In this document: one piece after another, positions 32,737 through 43,330 of the stretch | Numbering within the stretch: the stretch's first letter is position 1 | Layout of the letters: every line of letters begins with the position of its first letter | NCBI GenBank assembly: GCA_964019425.1 | Contig: OZ025843.1 | Location: 62,001 to 126,000, forward strand | Direction of reading: 5' to 3' | DNA from: Flectonema sp. DT1601 | Lineage: Eukaryota > Euglenozoa > Diplonemea > Diplonemida > Diplonemidae | Length of the DNA stretch: 64,000 bases | Made by a program: the position numbers and the translations under genes | The notes under the pieces: model-generated | Databases searched by the model: none | What the model was told of the DNA's origin: nothing | What the model saw: only the letters and a program-made list of their open reading frames with translations

Positions 32737-33961
32737 TGTACTAAATTTTGTAAAAATATCATAATTATTCATTTAATGCCGTAAACATATTATTACTGTG
32801 CATATTTCATCACTCGCGGAGTAGGAAAGTTTCCGATAATTACCTTCCATACACGAGGCTGATGACCTGGCAAATCGAAATTATCATAAAAGTGTGGAGT
32901 TAAGGCCAAATCTAAAACAGCCAGTAAAAACTATGCTGTTTTTTTTTGGTTTAAGATGGCTGTGGATGTTGGGGTGGCTTTAAGTTTTCCAGGGTGATAC
33001 TTTAATGGATGTGGATAATGGGCAACAGTAAGAGTGTTATTAGGGGTATTATGAACTTTAGTTTCACGTTTCTTTGAAAAGTAAAATTATTGAACCCGTG
33101 AGTGTAATTATGAATAGGACTTTACACGTAAGCCCAGGTTCATCCAAAGCCCCAACACACGGGAAAAAGATGAAGAAAAGCAAAGGGTACTCACACAGAT
33201 AACCTCTGCAAACAGGTCATAGACCAACTCACAGCTTCATGACAGTGAAAGAGACTGGGAATGCTTCGATTTACTAGACCGCCGGAAGATGTTAAGCCGA
33301 AGCCAATCTCTTATCGTTATTTGTATAACTGGTGGACACATTTGATTTCTTTGAATATCATTCCTGGGATGATGGGCAACAGTAAGAGTGTTATTATGAC
33401 CTCAGGGGTATTATGAACTTTAATTTCACGTTTCTTTGAAACGTAAAATTATTGAGCCCGTGAGTGTAATTATGTACAGGGCAATAGTGAAATGGAAGAA
33501 ATCATCAGCGGTTCTCGTAATGAAATGTGCACAGTCCTAATTCTAATTTATGGCATTAAATATAAAATTGGGCGGAAAGTTGACATAATGTCTAACTTTC
33601 AACTTATAATTATCATCTCGTGGTGATCCCGGCCCCTCAGCGCCGGAATCGACAATTAAGCTGTTTCGAGTTGAATTATGTCAACATAAGCATCCCCCCA
33701 ATTAATACACATATTCCTACTCCTGGATTTCCTGCTGTTAGTAGAAGATGATTTAATCTTTTATCAGTACTTGACGGTCTGACATCTGAAAAAAGCTACA
33801 TTACTTACCCACCGATCGTGGAGGAGGTTAAAGTAGTGGATAGCATGAAGAGAGAGGGATATTGAGAACTGTTTTGTCACCGTGGAAACAGCGACAACAT
33901 CACTACAGTACTCGCTGATACTTCGAATCTTACACTTACAACATGACATACATGATTTGAT
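32737..33961. other. 1.2-kb spacer with internal direct and inverted repeats
   Basis: No gene seen. A ~100-bp direct repeat lies at 33014-33115 and 33370-33475 (GGGCAACAGTAAGAGTGTTATTA, TATTATGAACTTTA, CCCGTGAGTGTAATTATG). An imperfect inverted repeat is annotated separately. The right end is copy 8's 3' flank without the 34-nt hairpin. Confidence 0.6.
33566..33703. repeat. 138-bp inverted-repeat element, MITE-like
   Basis: The left end (AATTGGGCGG..GTTGACATAAT) is the imperfect reverse complement of the right end (ATTATGTCAAC..CCCCCCAATT). A GC-rich stem (CGGCCCC..GCGCCGG) sits inside. It could be a small non-autonomous DNA element; I cannot define a target duplication. Confidence 0.4.
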
Positions 33962-35668
33962 TTACTTTATTGAAAGAACAAGCGGTTCAGGGAGTCCACT
34001 ATGTATAAGCTCACGAAGTACATCAAACTTGTCTCCGGTGGGGATTTCAGAAGCAAGACTTTTACTTAAGATGGCTACCGCAATACGGTTGAACTCATCC
34101 CACTTTCCAACATTCTCAAGTTCGTACATCCATTCTACTGGTTCCTCGTTGTTGTTAAGCAAGAGTTCATAAAGAATGTGAACCTTATTATTATGAAATA
34201 TAGTCTGAAGGTGTACACGAGCCTCTGCTGTGTGCTTTACTTGTTGATACAAACCTTCTTCTGATAACATAGCAACTCCTAACTGACAACTCGCCCGTTC
34301 CACAGCACACACCAAAAGAGAGAGATCCCCAACTACACTAAATCGCATGATGTTCGCACTTCCCAAGTCCCCACACACGAGTTTCCCAGATCCCATTCCA
34401 ATATTTATTGATAGCACACTGCCTTTCGTAAACTGTTGATAGGGTTCCAGCAGATCCCTTGCCTTGCTGGTTATCGCAGCAGCAGCCTTCACACAGGCAT
34501 CAGGATGCCCTCTTTGAGTTCTCGAAGCTCCGAAATTCGCAAAAACGCGATCGCCGAGGAACAAGTCGAGTGTTCCTCTGTTTCGAATGATGACGTCAGA
34601 AGTTGAAGAGATCACATCCGATATGAGTGAGGAGAATGATTGAACTGAACAGTTGAGAACAGACAGAGAATTCCGAACATTAGCAACCAGTAATGAAGCA
34701 TTCATTCTCTCGAATGAACGACTAATATTTACAACACTCTCCCTCACAGATACCGATGAGGCTGTTACTGTAGTTGATCTTAAACTGGAATGTGATGACT
34801 GACTATCAGGAATCACAATACAATCCTCAAGGGGAAGACATGACTGAGGCAAGTACGGTTTGTAAGTTCTCAGGTTGCATAATATCTTATCAAATGCTCC
34901 CTTCAGTTGTGTCGGAATCTCCACCTCTTCAAGCAACCGTGACGCACTCTCCAAGTCAAACCTTGACAGTGACACTGCAATGTAATTAGCTGCTTCTATA
35001 GAGGCTAGTATGCGTTTCTTTTCTGCTATTGCTGACGAAGCAAAGCCGCGAGTGCATAGAAAATCTACCAAGAAAATGCCCAACAATGTAAGAGTACGAA
35101 TTAATTCGTCCATAAAGGGTTCCCTACAAGGGAGATTGTCACACTCGCACTTGGATCTGCGGAACTCTTGAGAGTAGTCTCCCCATTCAAAATCATAAAC
35201 ACCGTACCTGAAGACGTTTTCACTTTCCGTAACGAGTGTTAAAAAAATGACTAAGGCGATTACACTATACGTCATTCTGACAGGCGTCTGACATGCAAGC
35301 AATATGTCAATAATTATGACGAACATTGGCCATAATTGGAAGGTTTTCGTCGCAGAGCCTTCGACTTCTACCAACGCAATTCCAATACATACCACCCCAC
35401 AGTATAATCCGATTAGTAAGTCTGTAGCTTGACGTCGTAACCATACAAGATTTAGTAATACTGTGATTTTGCCAACAGCAAACAGCAAGCATGCAACGAA
35501 GAGCAGCATTCTCTTCTCATAAGTTAAGAACGCGGTCAATAAACCAAGTGGCAATCCTATCACTGATGGAATGATAAGTGTCTTCTTTCGAGTGACATCT
35601 ATCTCCGTATCGCTCTCCTTGATGGCTCTGTTATAACACGAAGAGAACAAACAACTCAGGGATTGCAT
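33962..35668 (-). CDS. Six-helix degenerate-cyclase protein, array copy 8
   Basis: 568 residues, MQSLSCLFSSCYNRAIKE. It shares the short SLRSTTVTASS linker and KGSVLSINIGM with copy 7, but its membrane half is different (LLFAVGKITVLLNLVWLRRQ, closer to copy 1). Tail: NEEP, YELEN, RELIHSG. The start at 35668 lies 8 nt beyond a C-rich tract and GTTATCTAG; a 35-residue upstream extension is rejected on that basis. Confidence 0.77.
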   Translation of the reverse strand: MQSLSCLFSSCYNRAIKESDTEIDVTRKKTLIIPSVIGLPLGLLTAFLTYEKRMLLFVACLLFAVGKITVLLNLVWLRRQATDLLIGLYCGVVCIGIALVEVEGSATKTFQLWPMFVIIIDILLACQTPVRMTYSVIALVIFLTLVTESENVFRYGVYDFEWGDYSQEFRRSKCECDNLPCREPFMDELIRTLTLLGIFLVDFLCTRGFASSAIAEKKRILASIEAANYIAVSLSRFDLESASRLLEEVEIPTQLKGAFDKILCNLRTYKPYLPQSCLPLEDCIVIPDSQSSHSSLRSTTVTASSVSVRESVVNISRSFERMNASLLVANVRNSLSVLNCSVQSFSSLISDVISSTSDVIIRNRGTLDLFLGDRVFANFGASRTQRGHPDACVKAAAAITSKARDLLEPYQQFTKGSVLSINIGMGSGKLVCGDLGSANIMRFSVVGDLSLLVCAVERASCQLGVAMLSEEGLYQQVKHTAEARVHLQTIFHNNKVHILYELLLNNNEEPVEWMYELENVGKWDEFNRIAVAILSKSLASEIPTGDKFDVLRELIHSGLPEPLVLSIK

Positions 35669-36897
35669 TGTACTCACTAGATAACGGGGGGGATAACTTG
35701 ATATTAATATTAAATGGAGAGCAACTTGAAACTGGCAGAAACGAGAATAGGGTTCGGCCAAACTTGGTTGCAATATCAGAAATTAACAGGTGGTATCGAT
35801 AAAAAATCTCATATGTGCGTGGGGGGGATGATTATTTCTGTACTACAGTTATAGAGTTTTATATAAATTTATTTTTGATTATTTGTTGTCGAAGAATTAT
35901 TTACTTTGAGGAGACAACTGGAAGTGTCCAGTAGTTCGAGTCCTGTTCGAAATGTTATCCTATTTTAACTTCTCAAAGACACCACCACGCATGGCACTTC
36001 TGCTAAAACATAAAGGGACTCATGACGTCATTCTTCGTGTCAAAATGTGGAGTCTGATAAGTACTAAAAATATAGTATACTTGTTTTTGGAGTATACTTG
36101 TGGTGCCGGTGTCCCGTCGAATCGAAACGGCCCGGTACAACCCCTACGCAGAAGTAATCTGCACCACAGTGTAGATTCTTCTAAGTGATCTCAGACTTGT
36201 TAACTGCATGTTCATTCAATTAAGTATACTTCTCTTTCCCAGGTGCATACAGTATAGGAAGGCTAATTACCAATTTATTTGTAAAATAAGGGAAAAAGTG
36301 CATATGGCACAAATGACGTTAACCTTTCAGCTCAGCTATGTAATCCTAACACAGGAAACAGGGATAAGCCTGAAAACAGCTGTAGTGCCATATATAGCAG
36401 CGCCATAGGGCAACTTACCCCATACAATAGCAGTTCAACTGATCAATCTCACTAACAGGGCATACAAGACATTCCACGTCTCAAAAAGAAGTATAGAAGA
36501 CACCCCTGCTTGCAATTGCATAATTGCATACCAAACGAAGGGATGTACTCCTGGCGACGTAACTGCGGATATTGCAACAAGGGATCAGCGCCGAGAGATC
36601 CGACAAAGTCTTGAGTGAGTGACATAGTTGAAGCTGTTACAGGTGCACAGACAAAAGGGTTTGGCTTAGTTTCAGCGAAGCAACTAGAGAAAAGAAAAGG
36701 GAAAAAAACACGGAGGGCAAAACAGAGAATGGAATTGTGAACTGTGATCTATCGGGTCAATTATATATCCTTCCATACAAAAGCGTGGATGCAAAAAATA
36801 ATTTTTGGTTTTCACAAGACTGTGATAAGCATGACGAATAAGAATTAAGGACAAGTGCAAGTCATCTGAACGAAAGAAGACAGCTAAAAAAAAGTTA
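35669..36897. other. Spacer containing a dispersed repeat remnant
   Basis: No gene seen. Positions 35945-36035 match the flank sequence at 25155-25235 (TTCTCAAAGACACCACCACG, AAACATAAAGGGACTCAT). Positions 36103-36255 are copy 1 of the repeat annotated at 43075. The remainder, including 36290-36890, is unassigned. Confidence 0.5.
36103..36255. repeat. Dispersed repeat with tRNA-like B-box, copy 1
   Basis: CCGGTGTCCCGTCGAATCG, CCCCTACGCAGAAGTAATCT and TTTCCCAGGTGCAT match copies at 43075-43330 and 54350-54595. In the better copies the minus strand reads GGTTCGACGGGACACC, which resembles a Pol III B box, so a tRNA-derived SINE is possible. Confidence 0.5.
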
Positions 36898-36917
36898 GTC
36901 AGCTAGCAAAATACAAA

Positions 36918-37390
36918 CTGATGACTACGAGGGGTCTGGTAGCCCGCATCAGTAAGGACCCAATCGCGAAGATTGTAGTTTTATAGCTTCGGCTGGAAGT
37001 CGATCGACTTCCAGCCTCCACCTTGCCCAGAGGCTAACAGGTTGTAAACAACTAAAGAAAATAAAAGAGAAATCTGGGAGTGGGGGGGAAGGTGAAAAAA
37101 AACAAAAAATCTTCTTTCTTTCATATACATCTTTCTTTATAATACGACCACATGTGCCATATGCCAACACTCCACGAAAGAAAATAGAAAACCCAGAACA
37201 GTACCGAGGATCGTTCACCCGCAGTTGTCCAAAGCATTATAATTGTACTGTGGGCTTACCGAAAAGCTTTAGGAATGTACCACAAAAAAAACTGGGCAGC
37301 ACATAGCCATATCACTCAGCAAGAAATGAAAACCAAAAGGATCAGGTAAGATGACAGTCAGTTTAAGGTCATAACTGCGCTGGACCTTCA
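36918..37390. repeat. Dispersed hairpin repeat, copy D
   Basis: Well-preserved copy, with a perfect 26-nt palindrome at 36991-37016. Unlike copies B and C it is not next to an array gene start, so the repeat moves or duplicates independently. Confidence 0.75.
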
Positions 37391-38263
37391 AAAAGTACTG
37401 CTGTGTTGTAGTCGGAGAAGAAAATATTCACGATATTTCCTATGTTCATGACTTCATCAGGGATATGGTGAAGGAAAAAATCGCACGGCGGAAGGTGTTG
37501 AGGGAAGGGGAGACGACCATTTAGTGGGCGGAAGTCTCGAACTGAGTCCAATTTTTAACTGCATGCCGCTCGAGTACATGGACAGCTTTACCACTTGATT
37601 CCAATACGCAGACACACTTCATTGGAAGTACATAAACCCCCGCTGCTTCCAACAAGGGCGAGGAGGTCGAAGGAGTCGGGCAACGTTTAGCAACGTATAT
37701 GTTGCTAAATGTCATTTTCTGGAATAAATAATAAAAACAAAAACAAAATTAAGAAAATTTTAAGGATACGAGATCAATAAAACAACCACACTAATCCGTG
37801 TTGCGTCATTATAATTATCACCTGAAAAAGACATCAAAAGTGCTTACTCAAAAAAACAAAACCAAACTCCTCCCAAGAAAGACATCGTGTAAATGAATGT
37901 GCTGAAACTAATAAAACCTTCTTTGTTTATTTTATTTCGTTTTCACTTTAGTACTCTTTACCATAACTACGTACCTTTACTAGAGGAACACCATTGTTAT
38001 AATTTGCTCAATATTGGGACCCGGAGGGTGGTTTTTGTTAAGACCACAACCCCTCCATTAATTCATTTCATACTTAAAAGATGGTCGTTTGTTTTGAACA
38101 GTATTCTTTTTGTATTCAAAAGCAGTTTGACAGAAACAAAAAACAAAAAAAAAGGCATGAAGAGAGAGGGATATTGAGAATTGCTTTTGTCACCGTGGAA
38201 ACAGCGACAGTACTCGCTGATACTTCGAATCTTACACTTACAACATGACATACATGATTTGAT
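37391..38263. other. Spacer and 3' flank of copy 9
   Basis: 37391-37730 is unassigned. From about 37780 the sequence matches other array 3' flanks. Close to the stop an 11-bp block (ACATCACTACA) found in other copies is missing. Confidence 0.5.
38023..38056 (-). other. Conserved 3'-flank hairpin, copy 9
   Basis: Same inverted repeat, 208 nt beyond the stop; the shorter distance reflects the 11-bp flank deletion. Confidence 0.55.
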
Positions 38264-39973
38264 TTACTTTATTGAAAGAACAAGCGGTTCAGGGAGTCCA
38301 CTATCCATAAGCTCACGAAGTACATCAAAATTGTCTCCGGCGGGGATTTCAGAAGCAAGACTTTTACTTAAGATGGCTACCGCAATACGGTTGAACTCAT
38401 CCCACTTTCCAACATTCTCAAGTGCGTACATCCATTCTACTGGCTGCTCTTTGTTGTTAAGCAAGAGTTCATAAAGAATGTGAACCTTATTATTATGAAA
38501 TATAGTCTGAAGGTGTACACGAGCCTCTGCTGTGTGCTTTACTTGTTGATACAAACCTTCTTCTGATAACATAGCAACTCCCAACTGACAACTCGCCCGT
38601 TCCACAGCACACACCAAAAGAGAGAGATCCCCAACTACACTAAATCGCATGATGTTTGCACTTCCCAAGTCCCCACATACGAGTTTCCCAGATCCCATTC
38701 CAATATTTATTGATAGCACACTGCCTTTCGTAAACTGTTGATAGCGTTCCAGCAGATCCCTTGCCTTGCTGGTTATCGCAGCAGCAGCCTTCACACAGGC
38801 ACCAGGATGCCCCCCTTGAAATCTCGAAGCTCCGAAATTCGCAAAAACGCGATCGCCGAGGAACAAGTCGAGTGTTCCTCTATTTCGAATGATGACGTCA
38901 GAAGTTGAAGAGATCACATCCGATATGAGTGAGGAGAATGATTGAACTGAACAGTTGAGAACAGACAGAGAATTCCGAACATTAGCAATCAGTAATGAAG
39001 CATGCATACTCTCGAATGAACGACCAATATTTACAGCATTCTCCTTTACAGATATCGAAGAGACTGTTAGTACAGTTGACCCTAAACTACCGGAATCTGA
39101 TGACCGACTATCAGGAATCACACTACCATCTTCAAAGGGAAGACACGACTGAGGCAAGTACGGTTTGTAAGTTCTCAGGTTGCATAATATCTTATCAAAT
39201 GCTCCCTTCAGTTGTGTCGGAATCTCCACCTCTTCAAGCAACCGTGACGCACTCTCCAAGTCAAACCTTGACAGTGACACTGCAATGTAATTAGCTGCTT
39301 CTATAGATGCTAGTACGCGATTCTTTTCTGCTATTGCTGCCGAGGCAAAGCCGCGAGTGCATAGAAAATCTATCATGAAAATGATCAGTAAGGCAAAAGA
39401 ATGACTTAATCCGTCTTCAAGGGGGAGGGAACAAGGGAGTTTGTCACACTCGTACTTCACTCGGCGAAACTCCTGAGAGTATTCTCCCCATTCAAAATCG
39501 TATAAACCGAATCTGAAGACCCCTTCACATTCCGTAACGAGTGTTAATAAAAAGACGAAGGCGATTACACTGTATGTCATACTGACAGGCGTCTGACATG
39601 CAAGCAATATGTCAATAACTAACACTAACACTGGCCAATACCTGAAGGTTTTCATCGCAGCACCTTCAATTTCCAACAACGCAATTCCAACACATATAAC
39701 CCCGAAGTATACTCCGATTAGTAAGTTTGTAGCTTGACGTCGTAACCATACAATGTTTACGAATATCGTAATTTCCGCAAAAGCAAACAGCAAACACGAA
39801 GCAAAGAGCAGCATTCTCTTCTCATAAGTTAAGAACACGGTCGCTATACAGAATGGCAATCCGGTCGCTGCTGCAAAGATGAGTATCTTCTTTCGAGTGA
39901 CATCTATCTCCGTATCGCTCTCCTTGATGGCTCTGTTATAACACGAAGAGAACAAACAATTTAGAGATTGCAT
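38264..39973 (-). CDS. Six-helix degenerate-cyclase protein, array copy 9
   Basis: 569 residues, MQSLNCLFSSCYNRAIKE, with the same first-helix sequence as copy 1 (IFAAATGLP). Distinctive changes are ASAAIAEKNRVLASIE after helix 6 and SRFQGGHP in the cyclase-like fold. Tail markers are KEQP and YALEN, as in copies 1 and 2. The start follows a CCCCCTCATCTAG acceptor by 8 nt. Confidence 0.78.
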   Translation of the reverse strand: MQSLNCLFSSCYNRAIKESDTEIDVTRKKILIFAAATGLPFCIATVFLTYEKRMLLFASCLLFAFAEITIFVNIVWLRRQATNLLIGVYFGVICVGIALLEIEGAAMKTFRYWPVLVLVIDILLACQTPVSMTYSVIAFVFLLTLVTECEGVFRFGLYDFEWGEYSQEFRRVKYECDKLPCSLPLEDGLSHSFALLIIFMIDFLCTRGFASAAIAEKNRVLASIEAANYIAVSLSRFDLESASRLLEEVEIPTQLKGAFDKILCNLRTYKPYLPQSCLPFEDGSVIPDSRSSDSGSLGSTVLTVSSISVKENAVNIGRSFESMHASLLIANVRNSLSVLNCSVQSFSSLISDVISSTSDVIIRNRGTLDLFLGDRVFANFGASRFQGGHPGACVKAAAAITSKARDLLERYQQFTKGSVLSINIGMGSGKLVCGDLGSANIMRFSVVGDLSLLVCAVERASCQLGVAMLSEEGLYQQVKHTAEARVHLQTIFHNNKVHILYELLLNNKEQPVEWMYALENVGKWDEFNRIAVAILSKSLASEIPAGDNFDVLRELMDSGLPEPLVLSIK

Positions 39974-40713
39974 TGTATTCACTAGATGAGGGGGAAAAAG
40001 AAAATTATTTCTTGGGAAGACAGTTTAGAACTTTTAAGAAAAAGAATTCGAATTGCCGAAATCAATACAAGAGACCACACCAATCTGTGTTGCTTAGTCA
40101 TAAGTATTAACTGAAAAGAGATCAAAAGTGCTTAAATAAGTCACTTCCAAGAAAGACATCGTGTACACAGCATAAGTCACTAAGAAAGCGTGTAAATGCA
40201 TTGGTTGAAATTAAAACTTTTATTATTTATTTTTTTGTATCTACAAACCCATTGTTCGGTAGAAAGAGAATTGTGGCAGCGTAAGTAACCTATTCCCTTA
40301 TTAGGATTTCGTACTGGTTGCGCACAAACAAAATAAAAGTGTGAGTAAGAAAGCAAAAAGTGAAGTTAGCAGATTCTTTTTTTTTTTTTCACTACCCTTT
40401 ACTATAACTACGTACCTTTACTAGAGGAACACCATTGTTATAATTTGCTCAATATTGGGACCCGGAGGGTGGTTTTTGTTAAGACCACAACCCCTCCATT
40501 AATTCATTTCATACTTAAAAGATGGTCGTTTGTTTTGAACAGTATTCTTTTTGTATTCAAAAGCAGTTTGACAGAAACAAAAAACAGAAAAAAGGCATGA
40601 AGAGAGAGGGATATTGAGAACTGTTTTGTCACCGTGGAAACAGCGACAACATCACTACAGTACTCGCTGATACTTCGAATCTTACACTTACAACGTGACA
40701 TACATGATTTGAT
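39974..40713. other. Spacer and 3' flank of copy 10
   Basis: No gene seen. Positions 40161-40380 are duplicated at 43702-43924 (GTGTACACAGCATAAGTCAC, CATTGTTCGGTAGAAAGAG, TTGCGCACAAACAAAATAAAAG). That places the two copies of this block at the same position in the flanks of copies 10 and 11. Confidence 0.6.
40464..40497 (-). other. Conserved 3'-flank hairpin, copy 10
   Basis: Same inverted repeat, 217 nt beyond the stop of copy 10. Confidence 0.55.
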
Positions 40714-42423
40714 TTACTTTATTGAAAGAACAAGCGGTTCAGGGAGTCCACTATCCATAAGCTCACGAAGTACATCAAACTTGTCTCCCATGGGGATTTC
40801 AGAAGCAAGACTTTTACTTAACATGGCTACCGCAATACGGTTGAACTCATCCCACTTTCCAACATTCTCAAGTTCGTACATCCATTCTACTGGCTGCTCT
40901 TTGTTGTTAAGCAAGAGTTCATAAAGAATGTGAACCTTATTATTATGAAATATAGTCTGAAGGTGTACACGAGCCTCTGCTGTGTGCTTTACTTGTTGAT
41001 ACAAACCTTCTTCTGATAACATAGCAACTCCCAACTGACAACTCGCCCGTTCCACAGCACACACCAAAAGAGAGAGATCCCCAACTACACTAAATCGCAT
41101 GATGTTCACACTTCCCAAGTCCCCACATACGAGTTTCCCAGATCCCATTCCAATATTTATTGATAGCGCACTGCCTTTCGTAAACTGTTGATAGCGTTCC
41201 AGCAGATCCCCCGCCTTGCTGGTTATCGCAGCAGCAGCCTTCACACAGGCATCAGGATGCCCTCTTTGAGATCTCGAAGCTCCGAAATTCGCAAAAACGC
41301 GATCGCCGAGGAACAAGTCGAGTGTTCCTCTGTTTCGAATGATGACGTCAGAAGTTGAAGAGATCACATCCGATATGAGTGAGGAGAATGATTGAACTGA
41401 ACAGTTGAGAACAGACAGAGAATTCCGAACATTAGCAATCAGTAATGAAGCATTCGTTCTCTCGAATGAACGACTAATATTTACAACACTCTCCCTCACA
41501 GATATCGAAGAGGCTGTTGGTGTAGTTGATCCAGAACTACTGGAATGTGATGACCGATTATCAGAAATCACAATACCATCTTCAAAAGGAAAACATGACT
41601 GAGGCAAGTACGGCTTGTAAGTTCTCAGGTTGCATAATATCTTATCAAATGCTCCCTTCAGTTGTGTCGGAATCTCCACCTCTTCAAGCAACTGTGACGC
41701 ACTCTCCAAGTCAAACCTTGACAGTGACACTGCAATGTAATTAGCTGCTTCTATAGAGGCTAGTATGCGATTCTTTTCTTTTATTGCCGACGAGGCAAAG
41801 CCGCGAGTACATAGAAAATCAACTATGAAAATGATCACTAAAGCACTAAAACGGATCACTCCTTGTAGAATGGATTCCCTGCAAGGGAGTTTGTCGCACT
41901 CGCACCTGGTTCTGCGGAACTCTTGAGAGTATTCTCCCCATTCAAAATCGTATAAACCGAATCTGAAGACCTCTTCACCTTGTATAAAGAGTATTAAAGA
42001 AATAACGAAGGCAATTACACCAAATGTCATTTTGACAGGCGTCTGACATGCAAGCAATAAGTCAATCATTATCAAAAACGATGGCCAGTATCTGAAAGTA
42101 TTCATCGCAGAGCCTTCGATTTCCAACAACGCTATTGCAATACATGTCCACGTGCAGTGTGCTCCGATGAGTAAGTTTGTAGCTTGACCTCGAAACCATA
42201 AAAGATTTAGTAATGTTGGGATTTGGCCAAAAAGAAAGAATATACTTGCAACAAAGAGCAGTATTCTCTTCTCATATGAATATAACAGGGCGGATATACT
42301 AATCGGAAGTGATATCGCCGATGTAACGACAAAAATCTTCTTTCGAGTGATATCTATTTCCGTATCGCTCTCCTTGATGACTCTATTATGACACAAAGAG
42401 AACAAACAATTCAGAGATTGCAT
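40714..42423 (-). CDS. Six-helix degenerate-cyclase protein, array copy 10
   Basis: 569 residues. With copy 11 it forms a subfamily starting MQSLNCLFSLCHNRVIKE with a distinct membrane half (HCTWTCIAIALLEIEG, FGVIAFVISLILFIQGE). The post-helix-6 motif is SAIKEKNRILAS where others have SAIAEK. Tail markers are KEQP and YELEN. The start lies 8 nt after a CTTTTCCCCCCTCATCCAG acceptor. Confidence 0.78.
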   Translation of the reverse strand: MQSLNCLFSLCHNRVIKESDTEIDITRKKIFVVTSAISLPISISALLYSYEKRILLFVASIFFLFGQIPTLLNLLWFRGQATNLLIGAHCTWTCIAIALLEIEGSAMNTFRYWPSFLIMIDLLLACQTPVKMTFGVIAFVISLILFIQGEEVFRFGLYDFEWGEYSQEFRRTRCECDKLPCRESILQGVIRFSALVIIFIVDFLCTRGFASSAIKEKNRILASIEAANYIAVSLSRFDLESASQLLEEVEIPTQLKGAFDKILCNLRTYKPYLPQSCFPFEDGIVISDNRSSHSSSSGSTTPTASSISVRESVVNISRSFERTNASLLIANVRNSLSVLNCSVQSFSSLISDVISSTSDVIIRNRGTLDLFLGDRVFANFGASRSQRGHPDACVKAAAAITSKAGDLLERYQQFTKGSALSINIGMGSGKLVCGDLGSVNIMRFSVVGDLSLLVCAVERASCQLGVAMLSEEGLYQQVKHTAEARVHLQTIFHNNKVHILYELLLNNKEQPVEWMYELENVGKWDEFNRIAVAMLSKSLASEIPMGDKFDVLRELMDSGLPEPLVLSIK

Positions 42424-43040
42424 TGTATTCACTGGATGAGGGGGGAAAAGGTGATTATTTCTACTACTACAAAACTGTTATTATTATAATCATTATTTGG
42501 TACAGTTAAGAGCACCTTTATTTCTCGGCTGACTACGTTTTCCTTACGGAGAAATAGGTCCCGAAGATGCTCTTTATCCGCCTAAGAATTCTTATTCCAA
42601 CTTTCCCAGCCATTCTTGCTGGGATTTCTTAATTTTTTGCGAGATCGTCCCCACTCCCAACACGATCAATTCGGCTACTTTGCCATATTACACCGTTCAT
42701 GTACGTTTCTCAATCTTTACAACAAGTTTCAGTTTTTGACTTGTCAGGCTTGTCTGTCTGGCTCCTCAACTTGCGACATTTTTTGGAATCATATACACGG
42801 TATTTACCACAAGAGGTGAATTGACAAATCTTTACATCCTGTTCCTGCGCCTGGCCAAGTAAGTAACAACAGGTTCATAAAACAGGGATTCTCTTTGAAT
42901 TAAAAACATCCCAAATCTCACCACCCCTCTTGTCTTGCTTCGCGCCTCAGCAGTTTCTTGAACATTTGACAAACATAACTGTGGTATAGTCAGGTTACAT
43001 GCTATACTTTGGTTCCCACATGAGCCGTGATCGGTTCCTT
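42424..43040. other. Upstream region of copy 10 with a 163-bp segment
   Basis: 42430-42513 is the upstream flank shared with 46740-46823. The 163-bp segment at 42514-42676 is annotated separately. 42677-43040 is unassigned; an open frame there (minus strand, up to 117 codons) shows no recognisable protein features. Confidence 0.5.
42514..42676 (+). repeat. 163-bp segment, orientation 1
   Basis: The segment runs from ACCTTTATTTCTCGGCTGAC to GATCAATTCGGCT. Inside are the palindrome TAAGAATTCTTA (42583-42594) and a stem of CCCAGC/GCTGGG (42605-42623). The reverse complement, same length, occupies 46824-46986 next to the same left flank. Confidence 0.75.
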
Positions 43041-43074
43041 TTAATTCGAAGATGTCCTCATTTTTCCGCCGCAG

Positions 43075-43330
43075 ACCATCGTGTCCATGACTCTGCTCAC
43101 TTTTTCTTACTCCAAAGTACGACTTTGAAAGAACCCACTCACCCTCCCCCGCCGGTGTCCCGTCGAACCGAATCGGGCCTGGCACAACCCCTACGCAAAA
43201 GTAATCTGCACCCCTTCACAGTGTAGATACTTCTTTGTTGTGGATACAATTCCAGTGTTTGTCTTTACTTTCGTTCTTAACTGTTGCTTCTTTCTCAGGT
43301 GCATTTTCTGATGGAAAGCGAATTACCCAT
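43075..43330. repeat. Dispersed repeat with tRNA-like B-box, copy 2
   Basis: Matches 54350-54595 over TTTTTCTTACTCCAAA, CCCCCGCCGGTGTCCCGTCG, AAGTAATCTGCACCC and TTCTCAGGTGCATTTT. On the minus strand CGGTTCGACGGGACACC resembles a B box. No coding capacity. Confidence 0.6.

Noticed and set aside
31030-35773. Longer N-termini for copies 7 and 8 (and similarly copy 5)
   Set aside because: The extra residues lie upstream of the predicted acceptor AG and are not conserved between copies.
42832-43185. 117-codon minus-strand ORF
   Set aside because: It runs into the dispersed repeat at 43075 and shows no domain, acceptor or homologue in the other repeat copies.
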